64,000 nt of DNA from positions 682,001 through 746,000 of the forward strand of contig RBKR01000022.1 of the NCBI GenBank assembly GCA_004835665.1, read 5' to 3'. The stretch is from Phoma sp. XZ068 (lineage: Eukaryota; Ascomycota; Dothideomycetes; Pleosporales; Didymellaceae). The notes under the pieces are model-generated. The model was not told the DNA's origin. It made no database searches and worked only from the letters and a program-made list of their open reading frames with translations. The position numbers were made by a program, and so were the translations under genes. Of the stretch, positions 1 to 12,233 are shown in pieces. Positions within the stretch are counted from its first letter, which is position 1; the number at the start of each line of letters is the position of its first letter.

Positions 1-1
1 A

Positions 2-637
2 TACCCTGGATCACGACCACAGCCACTGGAGCTCTACGGGCAGCCCGCTAATGTACGAGCTCGAGGCTTCGAGACACCGATGCCTTCACCCTCAGGCTAC
101 TCCTCCGTCTCGGCCGACGGTGCACCTTCCCTGATCACAGACACTGGCTCAGAGTCGAGGTCGCCCCGTGGTGCCGCATCGCCACTTGACATCACACTTG
201 CACCCCTTGTCGGTAACAGGGATGAGCGCAAGAACTCGAGTACACGCTATCTGCCTTCTACAGGCTTTGCAGTTGAGGACGATGTACACTCACCAGCATA
301 TGACCTCTACAGGCGTCGCGGTTCGCTGCAATTGCCTCCCCTCCACCGCGAGGTCCAAGCACACCCTCAGGCTCACAAGGAGGCACTGCTCACGCAGCCT
401 GCGCCGCAGCATGTTCACCACCACTCGCTCCCACAATCGTCGTCTTTCAGCGTACCACAGCGCGCACTCCCAGGCTTCCACTCCTTGACCGAGCCTGTCC
501 TGCCTTTGCCCTCCACATCAAGCGCAGTGACCAGCCCGGCAGCCCGGCAACTTCCATCACCATACGCGCGGCCTGCCGAAGCACACAGCGCGCCTGTCTC
601 ACCCAAAGACAAGATGAGCCTCAAGAACATCATGTAG
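2..637 (+). CDS. C-terminal part of a Ser/Pro/His-rich protein (5' truncated)
   Basis: An open frame is already running at base 2 and ends at a stop at 635-637, giving 211 residues of a protein that starts upstream of the window. A methionine at base 80 lies inside the frame and is unlikely to be the true start, because the frame is open before it. The sequence is low complexity, rich in Ser, Pro, Ala and His (for example a VHHHSLPQSSS stretch), and ends KDKMSLKNIM. No folded domain is visible. Such disordered tails are common at the ends of fungal transcription regulators and signalling scaffolds, but nothing here identifies the family. Function unknown. Confidence 0.7.
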   Translation, partial: YPGSRPQPLELYGQPANVRARGFETPMPSPSGYSSVSADGAPSLITDTGSESRSPRGAASPLDITLAPLVGNRDERKNSSTRYLPSTGFAVEDDVHSPAYDLYRRRGSLQLPPLHREVQAHPQAHKEALLTQPAPQHVHHHSLPQSSSFSVPQRALPGFHSLTEPVLPLPSTSSAVTSPAARQLPSPYARPAEAHSAPVSPKDKMSLKNIM

Positions 638-3600
638 ACATCTGTTCATGTTTCACGCTACTCGTTATACCCGGTCCTATTTTTATACCATGTACACACT
701 GGGAGTTTCACATTTACATACTATTAATGGTCGGCCATCACAGCATGTCATCGCTGTTCGCATGTCATTGCACGGTTTCAAATAATCGTATCTTCTTTTC
801 ACTTTACTTGCATTTGGGCCCGGATCGGCGCAGGATTGGGAAGGAGCAACACGGTTTACTAGCTGTTGCATCTAGTACGCTACAAACCAGAAGATACCCC
901 ACAAAATGGTTTCATGGTGGTCAGGAGAACCATCCCATAGCATTGAGCGAGCGAGTCAGTGATCCCACACTTACTCTCGATAATACCCATCAGCGACTCA
1001 GCTGAAGTTGCGCACAATCAAACATCACAACTTAAATAACTCAAATCACTCTCCTCACAATCCCATGAATCGTGAATTCCCGTCCTCACTCAGCCGCGCC
1101 TTTAGCTGAAATCCCTTCCCTAACCACAGTAAGATCATGCTCCGATAGCCCTCGGAGACGGCCAAGGCCTACTTGATCTGCAGCCCGCCAAAATGAGTGC
1201 AGAAAAGATCCACATGGTAGCGCCATCTTGCCCACACGACCTGCGCAATCTCCAAAACTGATCGGCCACCTGTTGAATCAACTCTCGTCTTCACCTGCCG
1301 TGTGTGCACTCTGGCTGTCTGCTGCCGACGAATCTATTTGACTCCGTCGTTGCCAGATCGCACACCGTTGCGAAACCGCGATGATCGGCACGGGGTGCTC
1401 ATAAAAAGCCGGGGTATCCCGACAGTTGGTCGATCCGGGTCGGTTCTTCAACTGGCCCTGCGCATCAGCATCTCTCGATTCGTACTCAGCACCTGCTTTG
1501 GGACAGCGGGATGGTGAACGGCGACCTTGCAAAGTGCACCACCACATCAATGACAAACGTTGATATTCCAAGACCTGCAGTCGATCTGTTGATCAGCTGC
1601 GCGACGTCTTTGCGTCATGTATCGATAATGGTGGTCATGGCAGGGGTACGTGAGCAAAGGTCGCCGACCTCAACGTCGACATCGTAATCTAAGTGGAGAC
1701 CCGATTCAGCACAACGCTCACTCGCGATGTCCCGATCCGTGCGGATTCCTGTCCGGCTGAGAGTGCTGGACAGCAATTGGATGGAACGGATTATCGGCGA
1801 CTGCTTTTTGGGAGGTGGATACTGCAATTGGATATCACTCGTACATTGCCAAGGAGCTTGGTGCAAGTGAAGCCAACAACATACGATATCCAAAGTTCAT
1901 TGGGCAATGTCGAAATGCATTGCTCTGCTGCAATCTCTCACTGGCTGAGAAACAAGACATTTTCCACCATGCAGCTAATCATTACGTACGGCGATGTACC
2001 TCCACGATCCTGGTGACGAATGCATAAGTGTGAGTGACTTCAACAACTGCACCTCTTCCTACATTGCACAGCGTCATTGATCCGGAACCCGCTCCTCCCA
2101 GATGCTCGTAAATCGTAAGCAGCTCATTAGGGGAGAAGCCAACAGTATCCAGACCTTTGGAGCGCCTTTTCGGCATGCAGCTAAGTCCGACGGCTGGCGA
2201 ACAACCTCAGTGTCGGGTCAGATCTGCTGAGGCGTCACTCGTGCAAATCGGTACTACACACATGCAGGTGACGAGACATTGGAAGTGACGACCATGCGTT
2301 CATGTGTTGCAGGCGCAGTGACTTGGATCCATCGCGTGAGAAGGACTGATATCACACCCCTACTACAGTGACCTCTGGTGCATCGTCATGTACAGTAAAG
2401 GGGCACTACGAACGGATATACGTACACACCGTACAATCTAATTTTCAAACGTCTTCAACCATGGCTCACCTCGTACAAATCTCTCCGACCCCCCACAAGG
2501 CGCCTCTTCGCCGCGGCCGCTCCTCTCATCGTTCGACACACACCACCACCATGCCTCATGCGTCACCACCCACCGCCAGCACTAGACAGTCCCGGCCGTT
2601 CGCGTGTCAAACGCCATTCGCTACACGGGATTCGCTTGCACTACTCGCCCAGTCCATGGAGCGGCTCGTCCGAAACGTTAAACAACGTTTCGACGACTAG
2701 CGCACAACAAGCCTTCAACCGTCACTACCGTTTCGATCCAAACTTCTAGTCGCCGACCTGTCCTCTAGGGCACTTCTAGCTCCATCTGATCCCTATCCAT
2801 CGCTTACCCTCTGCGCGCGGCGTTGCTTAGCGCCTAGCAAGGGACATGCTAACCGGATGAGCTGAACAAGCTGTCGACTAGCTACTTTGAAGGATTAGAG
2901 TTTTGCCGCCTCTGCGTTGGGAAAAGTGTGCACCGTTGGCTCTGGCCGCGATACAGGGTGCTGATTTCGATGGTGGAATCGCTCGATGAGGGCGATAGTG
3001 CTAGTTGGTGTGTGTGTGTGTTTGCTAGCGCGGGCTCAAACTGTGGTTCTGGCACCGCGCCGTTGGCTGCAAGCGACGACGAACCCGCCAAAACTCAATT
3101 CCGAGATCGGTACTCTGCAAACTCTCTTCGAAGACATGACCTGACACCTGCAGATATTGGTGACTGAAATGGAGGGAAGATTGACCTGAACGGTAGTCCG
3201 GGTAGGAGAGTGACTGAGGAGTGTGGTGACACGACACGGAACTGCAAAGGTGCACGCGGCTGAGAAATTATGAGCGTCGCGGTGGGAGATGAAGAAGCGT
3301 GCAACGGCGCGGATTTGGGCCCTGAGCTATACGAGCTGCCGGTAAGTTCGCACTACAAAGTACCATTCTTCAATGCCGCTGTGCTCTGCGGCTTTGAAAG
3401 CCACATCGCTCCCGCATCCGCATTTGGACAACGTCTCCTCATGGCTTTACTTAAATATATATGTGTGGTCTTTTGGTACACAAATCTTGGTACCCGGAGT
3501 TTCGAGTAGAGTGAGTGCTGCGGTATCCACTGTGTACGCAAGCAAACAGTGGTATTGTGGGGACGATGGTGCGTCGGACATGAGTGCGATACGTGGGCGG

Positions 3601-5551
3601 CAACGGGACCGTTGTCAGCTCGTGTGGGTCAGCTCAACGTCGCCGTTGTTAAGGTCGGTTTCGCTATCGTGTCTGAGTGGTGTGGGTTGATTGGCGTTGG
3701 TGATGGTTCGTCCAATTGCTGAGCTCGTAGCTATGGTTGATCTCGACAGTGTCCGCTTATGTGCGCCACTGGTGTCTTGTCACTTCACCGCTGCTCTGAC
3801 GACAGCATGTCACTCAGTCTCCTCTCATCGTATGCCGCGTGGTGTTGTGGGACGTCGTGGACCAGCATTGTACACGGTAGCGTTGGGCAGCCATGGACGA
3901 CAGTGCTAATTGCATCGTCCGTCGACGTTCGTATTGTGTTCGAACTGCGTAAAGTATACTTTCGTATCGGAAATGAAGGCTCTATTTGGATAACGACCGC
4001 TCCTTTTTCAGTGTCGATGTTCTTCGGACATCGGATGCAGTCCTCTGAGATGCTAGTCTGATGATTTGAATAACCCTGTTGTGACGGCAGCGTCCTTAGC
4101 AGTGCGAATTCTAGCCAGAATAATCATGTAGGGATGTTGATATGCAGCAAGTTGCGGCCTTGATAGATGAGAATCGGCGCTGAATACGTGTAGCTGCACG
4201 ACTAGGAGATTGGCTTACGACTAATTAAGAGCACATTGAGATCTGCTAGCTTCAGATGTTGATGCATCGTCATCTGGAGTGGATAATTGCAATGCAAGTT
4301 CAACCTGGAGTCCAGGTTCTGGTACGGTATACGGGCAGCAAGGTCTGCGCTTCAGTTATGAAGCATCCGGATACGACGGGCCTATCTGCTAGTATAAGTT
4401 TTGCTAATAGACCACCATCTGACAATGAGTGAGAGTGTCTAGAAACATTACTTAATAATAGTAGTACATCAAGAGAATTTGTAGCGTCACCGATTGAACC
4501 CCAACCCAGTGGTCCATCTGCTTGCACTGGAGCAGTACTCTGCCTCATAATCTGTCGCTCGAAAGCCTCATGCTGCTACAGATAACTAGAGAATTGACTT
4601 ATGAATTCATACTAGCTTCAATGCTCATTCTGACGGTGTGCACATACTTTTTTGCCTGGCACTCTGAGGCCTACAGATGACGATAAGCAGGACCGAAAAT
4701 CACTTGCGTTTGTGCTTGACAACGTGCTCCTTAAGTGACTTCAATTCCATACTCTACGATAATGAACCGCTTGGTCGCAACAAGCGATGTGGGGAATTCA
4801 CTCTCAAGGCTTCTCAACTACTACTCTGAATGCAACATACCAAATTCGAATTCCAATGGAGCTCCATCAGTACAGGACTAGGATGATGCATACCCTGCGT
4901 TCTCGACGTGACCGCTTGAAGATTCAGCCGATTTTGACGAGGTTCCGTGCTATGCCCAAAGCCTTTCCTCAGTCCACTAGTTGCAAATTTTTCTTGGAAA
5001 CTTCTCTTGACCACTTAATTAAATACACCTACACCTGACAAGGGTGACCACAGAGGTTCACGACAATTGAAAGACGAAGAATTGGTTGGTGAAAGGCAAT
5101 GGCGCATTGAACCTCCAACAACAATGGAATCCCGTGCGGACAGCAAGGTGGTTCATTACCCTAACTAAGACATAGCCCAAGGATCACGACCGGACCAGCA
5201 TGAAACAGCTCCCCGCTCACTCCTCACAACAATAGTTCTACGGTGTAAGACCTCATAGCCATGACAGTAACACCGCGGTTCTAATCAGAATCAGGACTGA
5301 GATTGTGCATTTGGAGAGCACCTGGTCGTCAAACCATAACTCAGACGCTCTTAGTTGTCAGTACTACCTGCCCCCCTGAATCTTCTCCACGACGCTCTTC
5401 GAGGGAATCCCCCATGAACTATTACAAACTCACTGGAACTCGCAACATAATCGGCAAAGTCGCTATCATAATAACAATAAACAATATCAAACTCAAGAAC
5501 CGTTATGAAGTTCTATGTATGCTAAAGGAAGCTACAAGCTCATTTCTTCTT
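638..5551. other. Long stretch with no well-supported gene
   Basis: About 4.9 kb between the truncated gene and the first PhyH gene. Open frames are all short (at most about 110 codons), overlap on both strands and show no recognisable domain or convincing splice chain. A (GT)n run lies near 3010-3021. One small frame with a good start context (2461-2700) is listed separately at low confidence. I see no transposon ends, terminal repeats or strong AT bias. Confidence 0.6.
2461..2700 (+). CDS. Possible small protein, 79 aa, unknown
   Basis: This frame starts at an ATG in a favourable context (CAACCATGG) and encodes 79 residues. The first half is basic and rich in Ser, Thr, His and Pro. The second half, from about residue 55, could form an amphipathic helix (DSLALLAQSMERLVRNVKQ). 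There is no signal peptide or recognisable domain. A second open frame overlaps it (2558-2749), so either reading could be chance. It is listed because of the start context and the helix; no function can be given. Confidence 0.22.
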   Translation: MAHLVQISPTPHKAPLRRGRSSHRSTHTTTMPHASPPTASTRQSRPFACQTPFATRDSLALLAQSMERLVRNVKQRFDD

Positions 5552-6663
5552 CTAGTAGGATTTAACAGCAGCTAGTTGTAAGATTCTGTCCGTAATTATA
5601 GGCTTCTCCAACGGCTCTGTCCTGTTCTGTGGATCCGGCTTGCCATCCCTCTCTGGGGGCCCCGTCTTGCGAATATTGCAGTGCGGCCAGTGCGTGGTGC
5701 CCTGCCATGTTTTAAAGAGCTCGGCCTTGAGCTCAAGGTCTTCCTTCTTCGCAAACTTGACGGGTGTCATGCACACGTACTGAACGTGGCGGATCCGGTC
5801 GCCCTGCGGGAAACAAGCGTAATGCATTGTACGAGAGTCCCTAGTGGCGTTAGCACAGGAGTCTGTAACGGTGGAAGAGGGCGAGGACATACCAGAGCAC
5901 CAGGTCACCCGCATCAAGATTCACTTTCTCTAGCGTGCAGCCGCGGTCCTGGAACCACTTGACATCCTCATCCTTAAAAATGAACAAGTCTTTGAAGTCC
6001 TCCTCCTCCGGAGGCTTATCCTCGTGGTCGTCTTGCTCCCTATTCTCGCGGAAGAACTCGTCAAACAACTTGCTGCTACCCTTCATCAAGATCAGGCCTC
6101 CATCATTGGGACCATTAGGCTGGTAATTCAGAAGACCTTGCACGCACTGCATCCCCTTGCGATGCGGCGACTGATCACAGTGCGGCCAAGGGCTCCACTT
6201 CAGGTCCTTCTGGCGCGGCAGGGTGATGTTCATGCCGTCGAAGGAGCTGAGCAGTTCGTCGGTGCCCCACAGCTTGCTAAAGGTCTCAATGACCTTCGGC
6301 TCGGTGCGTGCCTCCCTAGGCATCTGTTAGCTGCCAACTCAGACCTAAGGGTAACCCAACTTACCAAACAAATTTCTCATGCGAGCTAGAGTAAGAAAAG
6401 TACATGCCCCCCTTGAAACTTACTGGGAGATGTTCTTGTGTCCAAGTCGACTCGTCGTTAGGATCGAAGCCGCGACCAAAGGATTGAAGCCACTCGATCT
6501 GCTTTTGTTTGTAGTACTCTGCGCGTTCAGGAGAGATAGCGCCTTTGATGATTGTTGTCCCATTTTTGTGGAAGTCGTCACGCCAGTCACCGTACACTGT
6601 GCCGTCGTGCGAAATCAGGTCTACGCCGGTATCTGGCTTTGGCTCTTCAGCGTGAGGTGCCAT
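5552..6663 (-). CDS. Phytanoyl-CoA dioxygenase (PhyH) family Fe(II)/2-oxoglutarate oxygenase, copy 1
   Basis: Three exons (6663-6365, 6315-5893, 5840-5552) join to 336 residues; the introns are 49 and 52 bases with GT/AG borders. PhyH-family enzymes use Fe(II), 2-oxoglutarate and O2, mostly to hydroxylate small molecules. The metal triad is visible: His145 and Asp147 in PWPHCD and His247 in WDSRTMH, where the WD is rebuilt across intron 2. The N-terminal block YGDWRDDFHKNG and the CVQGLLNYQPNGPNDGG segment fit the family. There is no signal peptide, so it is probably cytosolic or peroxisomal. It is transcribed divergently from the CocE-type hydrolase, 472 bases away, and has a paralogue at 12.2-13.4 kb. 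Substrate unknown; in this setting a pathway metabolite is likelier than phytanoyl-CoA. Confidence 0.88.
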
Positions 6664-7135
6664 ATCGAGGATGCTCTTTTGGCGTATCGGTGTAGAGATG
6701 GCTGTTGTAAATCTTTTCGGAACTGAAATCGAGATGGAATGATGGTGTGTGAGTGCTTCGTCGCGCTCGAACGGTGTTATATGTCAAGCTTAAAGCAGGC
6801 GTACTATTTCGACGTTATTCGGAACAACACCAACCTGCTGCGCACGCATATTCACCCAATGCCGGTTCGGTACATGTGGGCACATTTCCCCGCATTCTCA
6901 ACGTTTGGGGATCTGTGGATCCCGGAAAATGTGGGGGCGGAGAGACTGCAACCTTCGGACGCTTGCCGAGGTGGACGGCGGAGCATTGCAAAGCGAGCTC
7001 AACGCGTCGCGTTGAATAGCTTAGAATCTTTGCTCAAGTAGTCGCCACGATTCTTCTCCTGAAGGTGTTTACCATTCCTTACCTTTCCTCCTCTTCTCAT
7101 ACCCTCAAGTTTCTTGCAAGCCATCATCATCCAAA
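6664..7135. promoter_or_regulatory. Divergent promoter region between PhyH copy 1 and the CocE-type hydrolase
   Basis: 472 bases separate the two start codons, so both promoters must lie here. It holds an imperfect inverted repeat: ACATTTCCCCG at 6882-6892 and CCGGAAAATGT at 6922-6932, arms matching at 9 of 11 positions. CGG triplets cluster nearby, including CGGTTCGG at 6863-6870. CGG half-sites are typical contacts of Zn2Cys6 regulators, and such a regulator ends the cluster; that link is inference. Confidence 0.4.
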
Positions 7136-8974
7136 ATGCCAGTCTCTATGCAAGTTGCCTACAAGCCTATCTCGAAGCCTGAAGTTGGCGTGAACAACTA
7201 TCAGGGCTTCACACCCGGCAAGACTGAAGTCCTTCGCAAAGGCGCAAAACCCTACAACGCCCGCCCTCTCGAATCTGACATCAGGATCGACCATGATGTC
7301 GAAATCATGGTCAGAGATGGCTGCCGTCTTTACGTCGATATTTACAGACCTGCCGATGTTCAAGAAGACGAGAAGCTGCCCACAGTGATCAGCTGGTCAT
7401 GTTACGGAAAGAAGTACTCTGCCCTCCATATGCTTCCTATTTGCATTTGGAATTGCTGTGTGCCGAATGAGGCTCTCAGCGGGCTGGAGAAGTTTGAAGG
7501 ACTTGACCCAGTTGTATGGTGTCCGCGCGGATATGCTATTGTTTCTGTGGACTCTCGCGGTACTGGCAACAGCGATGGATCTATACCAGTACGTTGACCC
7601 ATAGTATACGATCATCTCCAGTCCCCGCTAACTTCACAGATCATGGGATCTCAAGACGCAGAGGATTGCTACGATGTTATTGAAGCCATTGCAGCAATGC
7701 CTTGGAGCAACGGCAAGATAGGCATGGCGGGCAACAGTGCCCTAGCTATCATCCAGTGGCACGTCGCGTCCCTGCGCCCACCACATCTCGCTGCCATTGC
7801 ACCATGGGAAGGATCTGGCGATATTTACCGCGAACAGTTCTGTCGAGGAGGTGTTTTCAGCATGTCAAATTTCGACCTCATCACCCACTTCATTATCAAG
7901 ACGAACAATCCCGGCGGCGGTCTCGAAGACTTCGCCGAGATGTACCGACGATCGCCTGTTTCGAATGCATACTGGAAGGATAAGCGCCCTGATATGACAA
8001 AGATTGAAGTACCTGTATTCATCAGCGGGAGCGACTTTTCCAGTATACATACTATGGGGTCGGTAAGAGGGTGGCTAGAGGTCCCCCATGACAAGAAGTG
8101 GATTCGATGGAGCTCTCATCAGGAGTGGTTCGAGTTGTATTGCGACCCTCACGCGGATAAGGAACTACACAACTACTTTGACAAGTATCTTCGAGGCGTC
8201 GACAATGACTGGGAGAAAATGTCAAGAGTGAGATGGTCGGCCCTCCAGTTCGGTGACCGGGAAGCCATCGATGGCATCGAATATTCAGATTTCCCCGTGC
8301 CGGGGACGCAGTACAGATCGTTCCATCTGTCCAGCGCCGGCTTGACTGAAAAGGCTCCTTCCAAAGACGAGATCTTCAGCTACAACTCAGAAGATTCGAA
8401 ATCGATCGCCGATTTCACATACACGTTCACGGAGAGGTCACGGCTCATCGGTCTCCCGAAGGCAGTTTTGTACATGTCGGCCCCTTCGCATGACGATATG
8501 AACGTTTTCGTCATTCTTCGCAAGCGAGACAAGAACGGCAAGCTGCTTATGCATCTCTGCTTCCCCTTCTCGGCGATCCCTTCGGCCTACAAGAGCATTG
8601 ACGATATCCCAGAGAAAGAACAAGCGAGCTTGAACTTGCATCTGGGCAGTGCTGGTGTGTTGCGAGCCAGCCACCGAGCAATCGACCCAGCAAAGAGTAT
8701 CCACGAACAGTTCCCATTCCATCCACATGAGAAAGAAGAGAAGATCACTCCTGGTGAGGTTGTAAGGCTGGAGATTGGTATATGGTCGATGGGTGTAGAT
8801 TTTGATGAGGGGGAATCGATTAGCGTACAGGTCTCTGGATCGTTCCCGTGCATTGCGGAGTACACGGCTTTCTCGACACCGCGACCGGAGCACGAGAAGA
8901 ACAAGGGTGAGCACAGGATACATGTCGGACCGGATACACCAAGCAAGCTTATACTGCCTTTTGTTCCTTTGTAG
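7136..8974 (+). CDS. CocE/NonD (Xaa-Pro dipeptidyl-peptidase S15-like) alpha/beta hydrolase
   Basis: Two exons (7136-7588, 7640-8974) encode 595 residues around a 51-base intron. The family contains cocaine esterase, glutaryl-7-ACA acylase-type amidases and related serine hydrolases with an alpha/beta-hydrolase core and a C-terminal jelly-roll domain. Visible landmarks are the MVRDGCRLYVDIYRP start of the core, the SWSCYGK block, DSRGTGNSDG, the nucleophile elbow GMAGNSALA with Ser184, and the LRASHRAIDP segment of the C-terminal domain. The elbow reads GNSALA where the usual form ends in Gly. There is no signal peptide, so it should act inside the cell. It probably hydrolyses an ester or amide substrate of the neighbouring pathway, just upstream of and co-directional with the MFS gene. 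Exact substrate unknown. Confidence 0.9.
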
Positions 8975-9750
8975 TCGTAGATAGCCTGAAATCGACTAGT
9001 GCATAATGCGAATTTGTCCAACTTGGAACTCCTCAGACCCTTGTTAGACTCATGTGCACAAAAGAAAGGATGGCGTTTTGAAGATATACCTCTAACAAAT
9101 ACCTAGATACAAACCAACAACCCATAAAATGGCATAGCGTTCAAGCGGCCAGAACAACCCGTGAACGTCTTTGCCTGAGTCTACCTGTCACTTGATTGTA
9201 GACACTGGCTACGAAGCCACAGCCATTTCAACAACATCGGCAACTGCGAGCTCGGAGGCTGAAGCCGAGGATGGTTGTGAACTGGAAAGTGCTGATTGGT
9301 TGAGGATGCCCTCTTTCCGAAAACTAGCCCACTCCCCGACACACGCGCTACCCCGGATTTCCCCACAGACATACCCGCAACCCCAGACGAGACTGCAGAT
9401 AGCTCGAATGCAGAAACGTCCGTGAAGTGGAGTCCAATATAGGCGGGATGTGGAGCTGGCATTGATATCCAGATCAAGCCCAGAAACGCCAACGAATCTG
9501 TCGGCTGTGGTGGGAGTTTGGAGACACGCTAAACGACAAAGGAGAAGTGCCGCGTATCAAGCAAGGAACACGGAAGAAGAGCAGCGGACTGACATCCCAA
9601 CATATAACCACCTCTTTGCGCAGATCAACAGTCTCATCTCAACGCTGATATTCATACCTTGTGCTCTTCCAGGTCAAGACGAGCGGGTTACATCATCATC
9701 GACTATACTTCGTCTGTTTCGTGCGAACGACTATTGTTGAGCGTTCCAAC
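8975..9750. other. Intergenic region, hydrolase to MFS gene
   Basis: About 780 bases holding the hydrolase 3' flank and the MFS promoter. Only short overlapping open frames occur; I see no gene. Confidence 0.6.
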
Positions 9751-11525
9751 ATGCTCAACGACATCAAGGATACCAAGGCCATGGAGACCAAGGTCGAACG
9801 ATACGAAGTCGCTTCAGATGGCGAGACAGGCTTCGTGAAGCCTGTTCAGGAGGCCGCGGCAATGGGCACAGTTACCATCACAGACCTCAACGAGCTCATC
9901 TTGGTTCCAGCTCCTAGTGCTGACCCTCGAGGTTTGTACTCTTCACAGCACACTGGACCAGATGACATGCTAATCGTGCTGGTCAGACCCGCTTAACCTT
10001 TCGAAGTTTCGCAAGATCCTCTTCATTATCCTAGTCTCGATCTTTTCGAGCCTTGGTCTTGCGCTAGTCTCAGGTTTCGGCGGCCTCCTCACATTTTATA
10101 TCCCTATATATGCCGCCAATGGCGCCACATACGCGGATATTACTGCTCTCATGACGTGTCCCTCGATGTTCATGGGTGTCGGTAACCTGATCTGCATGCC
10201 TCTTGCTCTTGCGATTGGAAGGCGACCCGTCTACCTTCTGTCGCTGCTGATCCTGATTGCTTCAGCAGTATGGGCTGCTTATGCTAAAGACTACAACTCA
10301 CACCTTGGTGCCAGGATGCTCTTGGGTTTTGCCGCAGGTCAGAGCGAGGCACTGGTGCCAATGATGATTCAGGTAAGAAGCTCCAATACGATAGGCCTAA
10401 GGAACAAAACTAACCAACATCTAGGAGATCCACTTCGTACATGAGCGCAGCACTTTCCTCATGTGGCAGTGTGCTGTTCAGACGGTCCTGGCGGCTGTGT
10501 TTAACATCTGCGCTTCTCCCATTGCTGGAGCGGTTGGTCCATCCAACTGGTATATCCTTGGGGCCGGGCTTTCTGCGGCCACTTTAGTTGCGTCCATCTT
10601 TTGGGTTCCTGAGAGTAGGTACGACCGCTCCCTAGTTGCATACGGTCAGTTCTCGGTCGAAGAGGGAGGCGAGTTGGACGTATCGCGCGCGACCGCACCG
10701 CTCCCGGTAAAGCTGTCAGAGAGACCGGCGTTGGACACGACAAGGTTTCCCCCCCGCACAATGTGGTCAGATATGCGCGTCTTCGTTGGAAAACCGGACT
10801 GGATGGAAGGCCTGTACGGTTTCATCAACACATTCCAGGTGATGCTCTTCCCAAACGTACTCTGGGCTTTCTGCCTGAACGGTCTGACAATTGGTGTCAA
10901 CATCGCCATTGGAACGACTTACGGAAACATAGTACATGCACCACCATACAACTGGTCTGACAGCTCCGTTTCGTATGTAAACGCTGGTCAGATTGTAGTC
11001 GCCTTTGTGGCACTTCCACTCCTCGGCAACGGCAGCGATGCCGTAATCAAGTGGCGAGCCAGGCGCAATGGCGGTATTCACGAGCCTGAAAATCGCCTGC
11101 TGCTGCTCTGGATCCCTCTGCTAGTCGGCGTCCTTGCCTCCACGCTGTACGGTGTAGCAGCGCAAAATCCTGGCGACTACCACTGGTTCGTCTACGTATG
11201 GGCCAATGCAGCGTACTATTTCGCGTTCGTTGGTGCGAACATCGCTGCGATCACATACCTACTCGATTCGTATCCAGCACGCGCAGGGCCCATCCTTGTC
11301 GTCATTACAGCATTTCGAGGCTTTGTCTCTTTCGGTACCAGCTATGGCGTCGCTAAGTTCATTGCCACTGATGGATACGACGGAACTTTCGGGACGTACG
11401 CCGGTTTAACTGCATTGTTTGGCTTGCTGGGCATACCTGTCTTTTTCTATGGCAAGCGGATTAGAGCTTATACCGGCAAATGGGCGATGAAGAAGAAATC
11501 AGGCCACCCTTCGATGTCGCGTTGA
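9751..11525 (+). CDS. Major facilitator superfamily transporter of the PhyH/CocE cluster
   Basis: Three exons (9751-9931, 9987-10372, 10425-11525) give a 555-residue polytopic membrane protein. A hydrophilic N-terminus of about 70 residues leads into DPLNLSKFRK, a motif seen just before TM1 in many fungal drug:H+ antiporter-like carriers. The loop 2-3 motif appears as LALAIGRRPVYL, followed by LLGFAAGQSEALVPMMIQ and EIHFVHER. The C-terminal half carries further hydrophobic helices. It should sit in the plasma membrane or an organelle membrane and move a small molecule linked to the cluster. Import of a substrate and export of a product fit equally well. The start ATG at 9751 is the first in the coding frame that leads into exon 2. 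Confidence 0.88.
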
Positions 11526-12233
11526 AAGGAGGCTGCTGGTGTACGGAAAGAATTGTCGTCTGGAATATTGGCATGCAAGTCCAACCGATGGCTGGCACCG
11601 ATGGCTGGCACCGATGTCAGGTCGATGGTGTAGTCATGGCCTATGTGATTGGCTATTGCATTGCTTTGTTGACGCTTTGGCGTGACCGATGGAGCGTCTT
11701 CTGGCCTTGTTTAGTTCTTGCGCATATCTGAATGTAATGCCCGCTTGCTACATCCATCATCAGCCTCATCTTCATTGCAATTGTATGCTGGAGCAGATCT
11801 TACCAACAGTGCATATGGCGGTGCTTCAGACCATGCCTAATTTAAACAGGGGGTGAGGTTGGTTGGCTGTGCACTGTTGAGCTGGTCGCGTACCGTATGG
11901 GCTATGATGGTGGAAAAGTAGGATTCGTGCACTAGATGCTGTTGCGTTCGTAAAGTCTTCACGAAGCTTAACAAATACCGGGTTACATTCAGACTCATCG
12001 ACTCAGCTAAATTGTGTCAGATGAGCCCAAGGCCTTCAAAGTCAGCATGCTCCATAGTGCGTACTGAAATTAGGTGTGACATGATGCGCCCATCTGGTGG
12101 TGGGCCGGCTCCAATGTTTGTCTTTGACTCACAATACAATTGTTGCGTGAGAAGACCTGAGAATATGACAAGATACGTATTCAATTTCGCTAAAAAAAAA
12201 GGTTCGGAGCTTCTACTTTGAACGAACCGCTCT
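11526..12233. other. Convergent 3' region, MFS gene and PhyH copy 2
   Basis: About 700 bases between two converging genes, presumably both terminators and 3' UTRs. No gene is visible. A 13-base unit (CCGATGGCTGGCA) occurs twice in tandem from about 11586. Confidence 0.55.
11586..11617. repeat. Short tandem repeat, 13-base unit
   Basis: CCGATGGCTGGCA is repeated twice head to tail, followed by a partial third copy (CCGATG). It lies just after the stop codon of the MFS gene and has no evident function. Confidence 0.6.
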
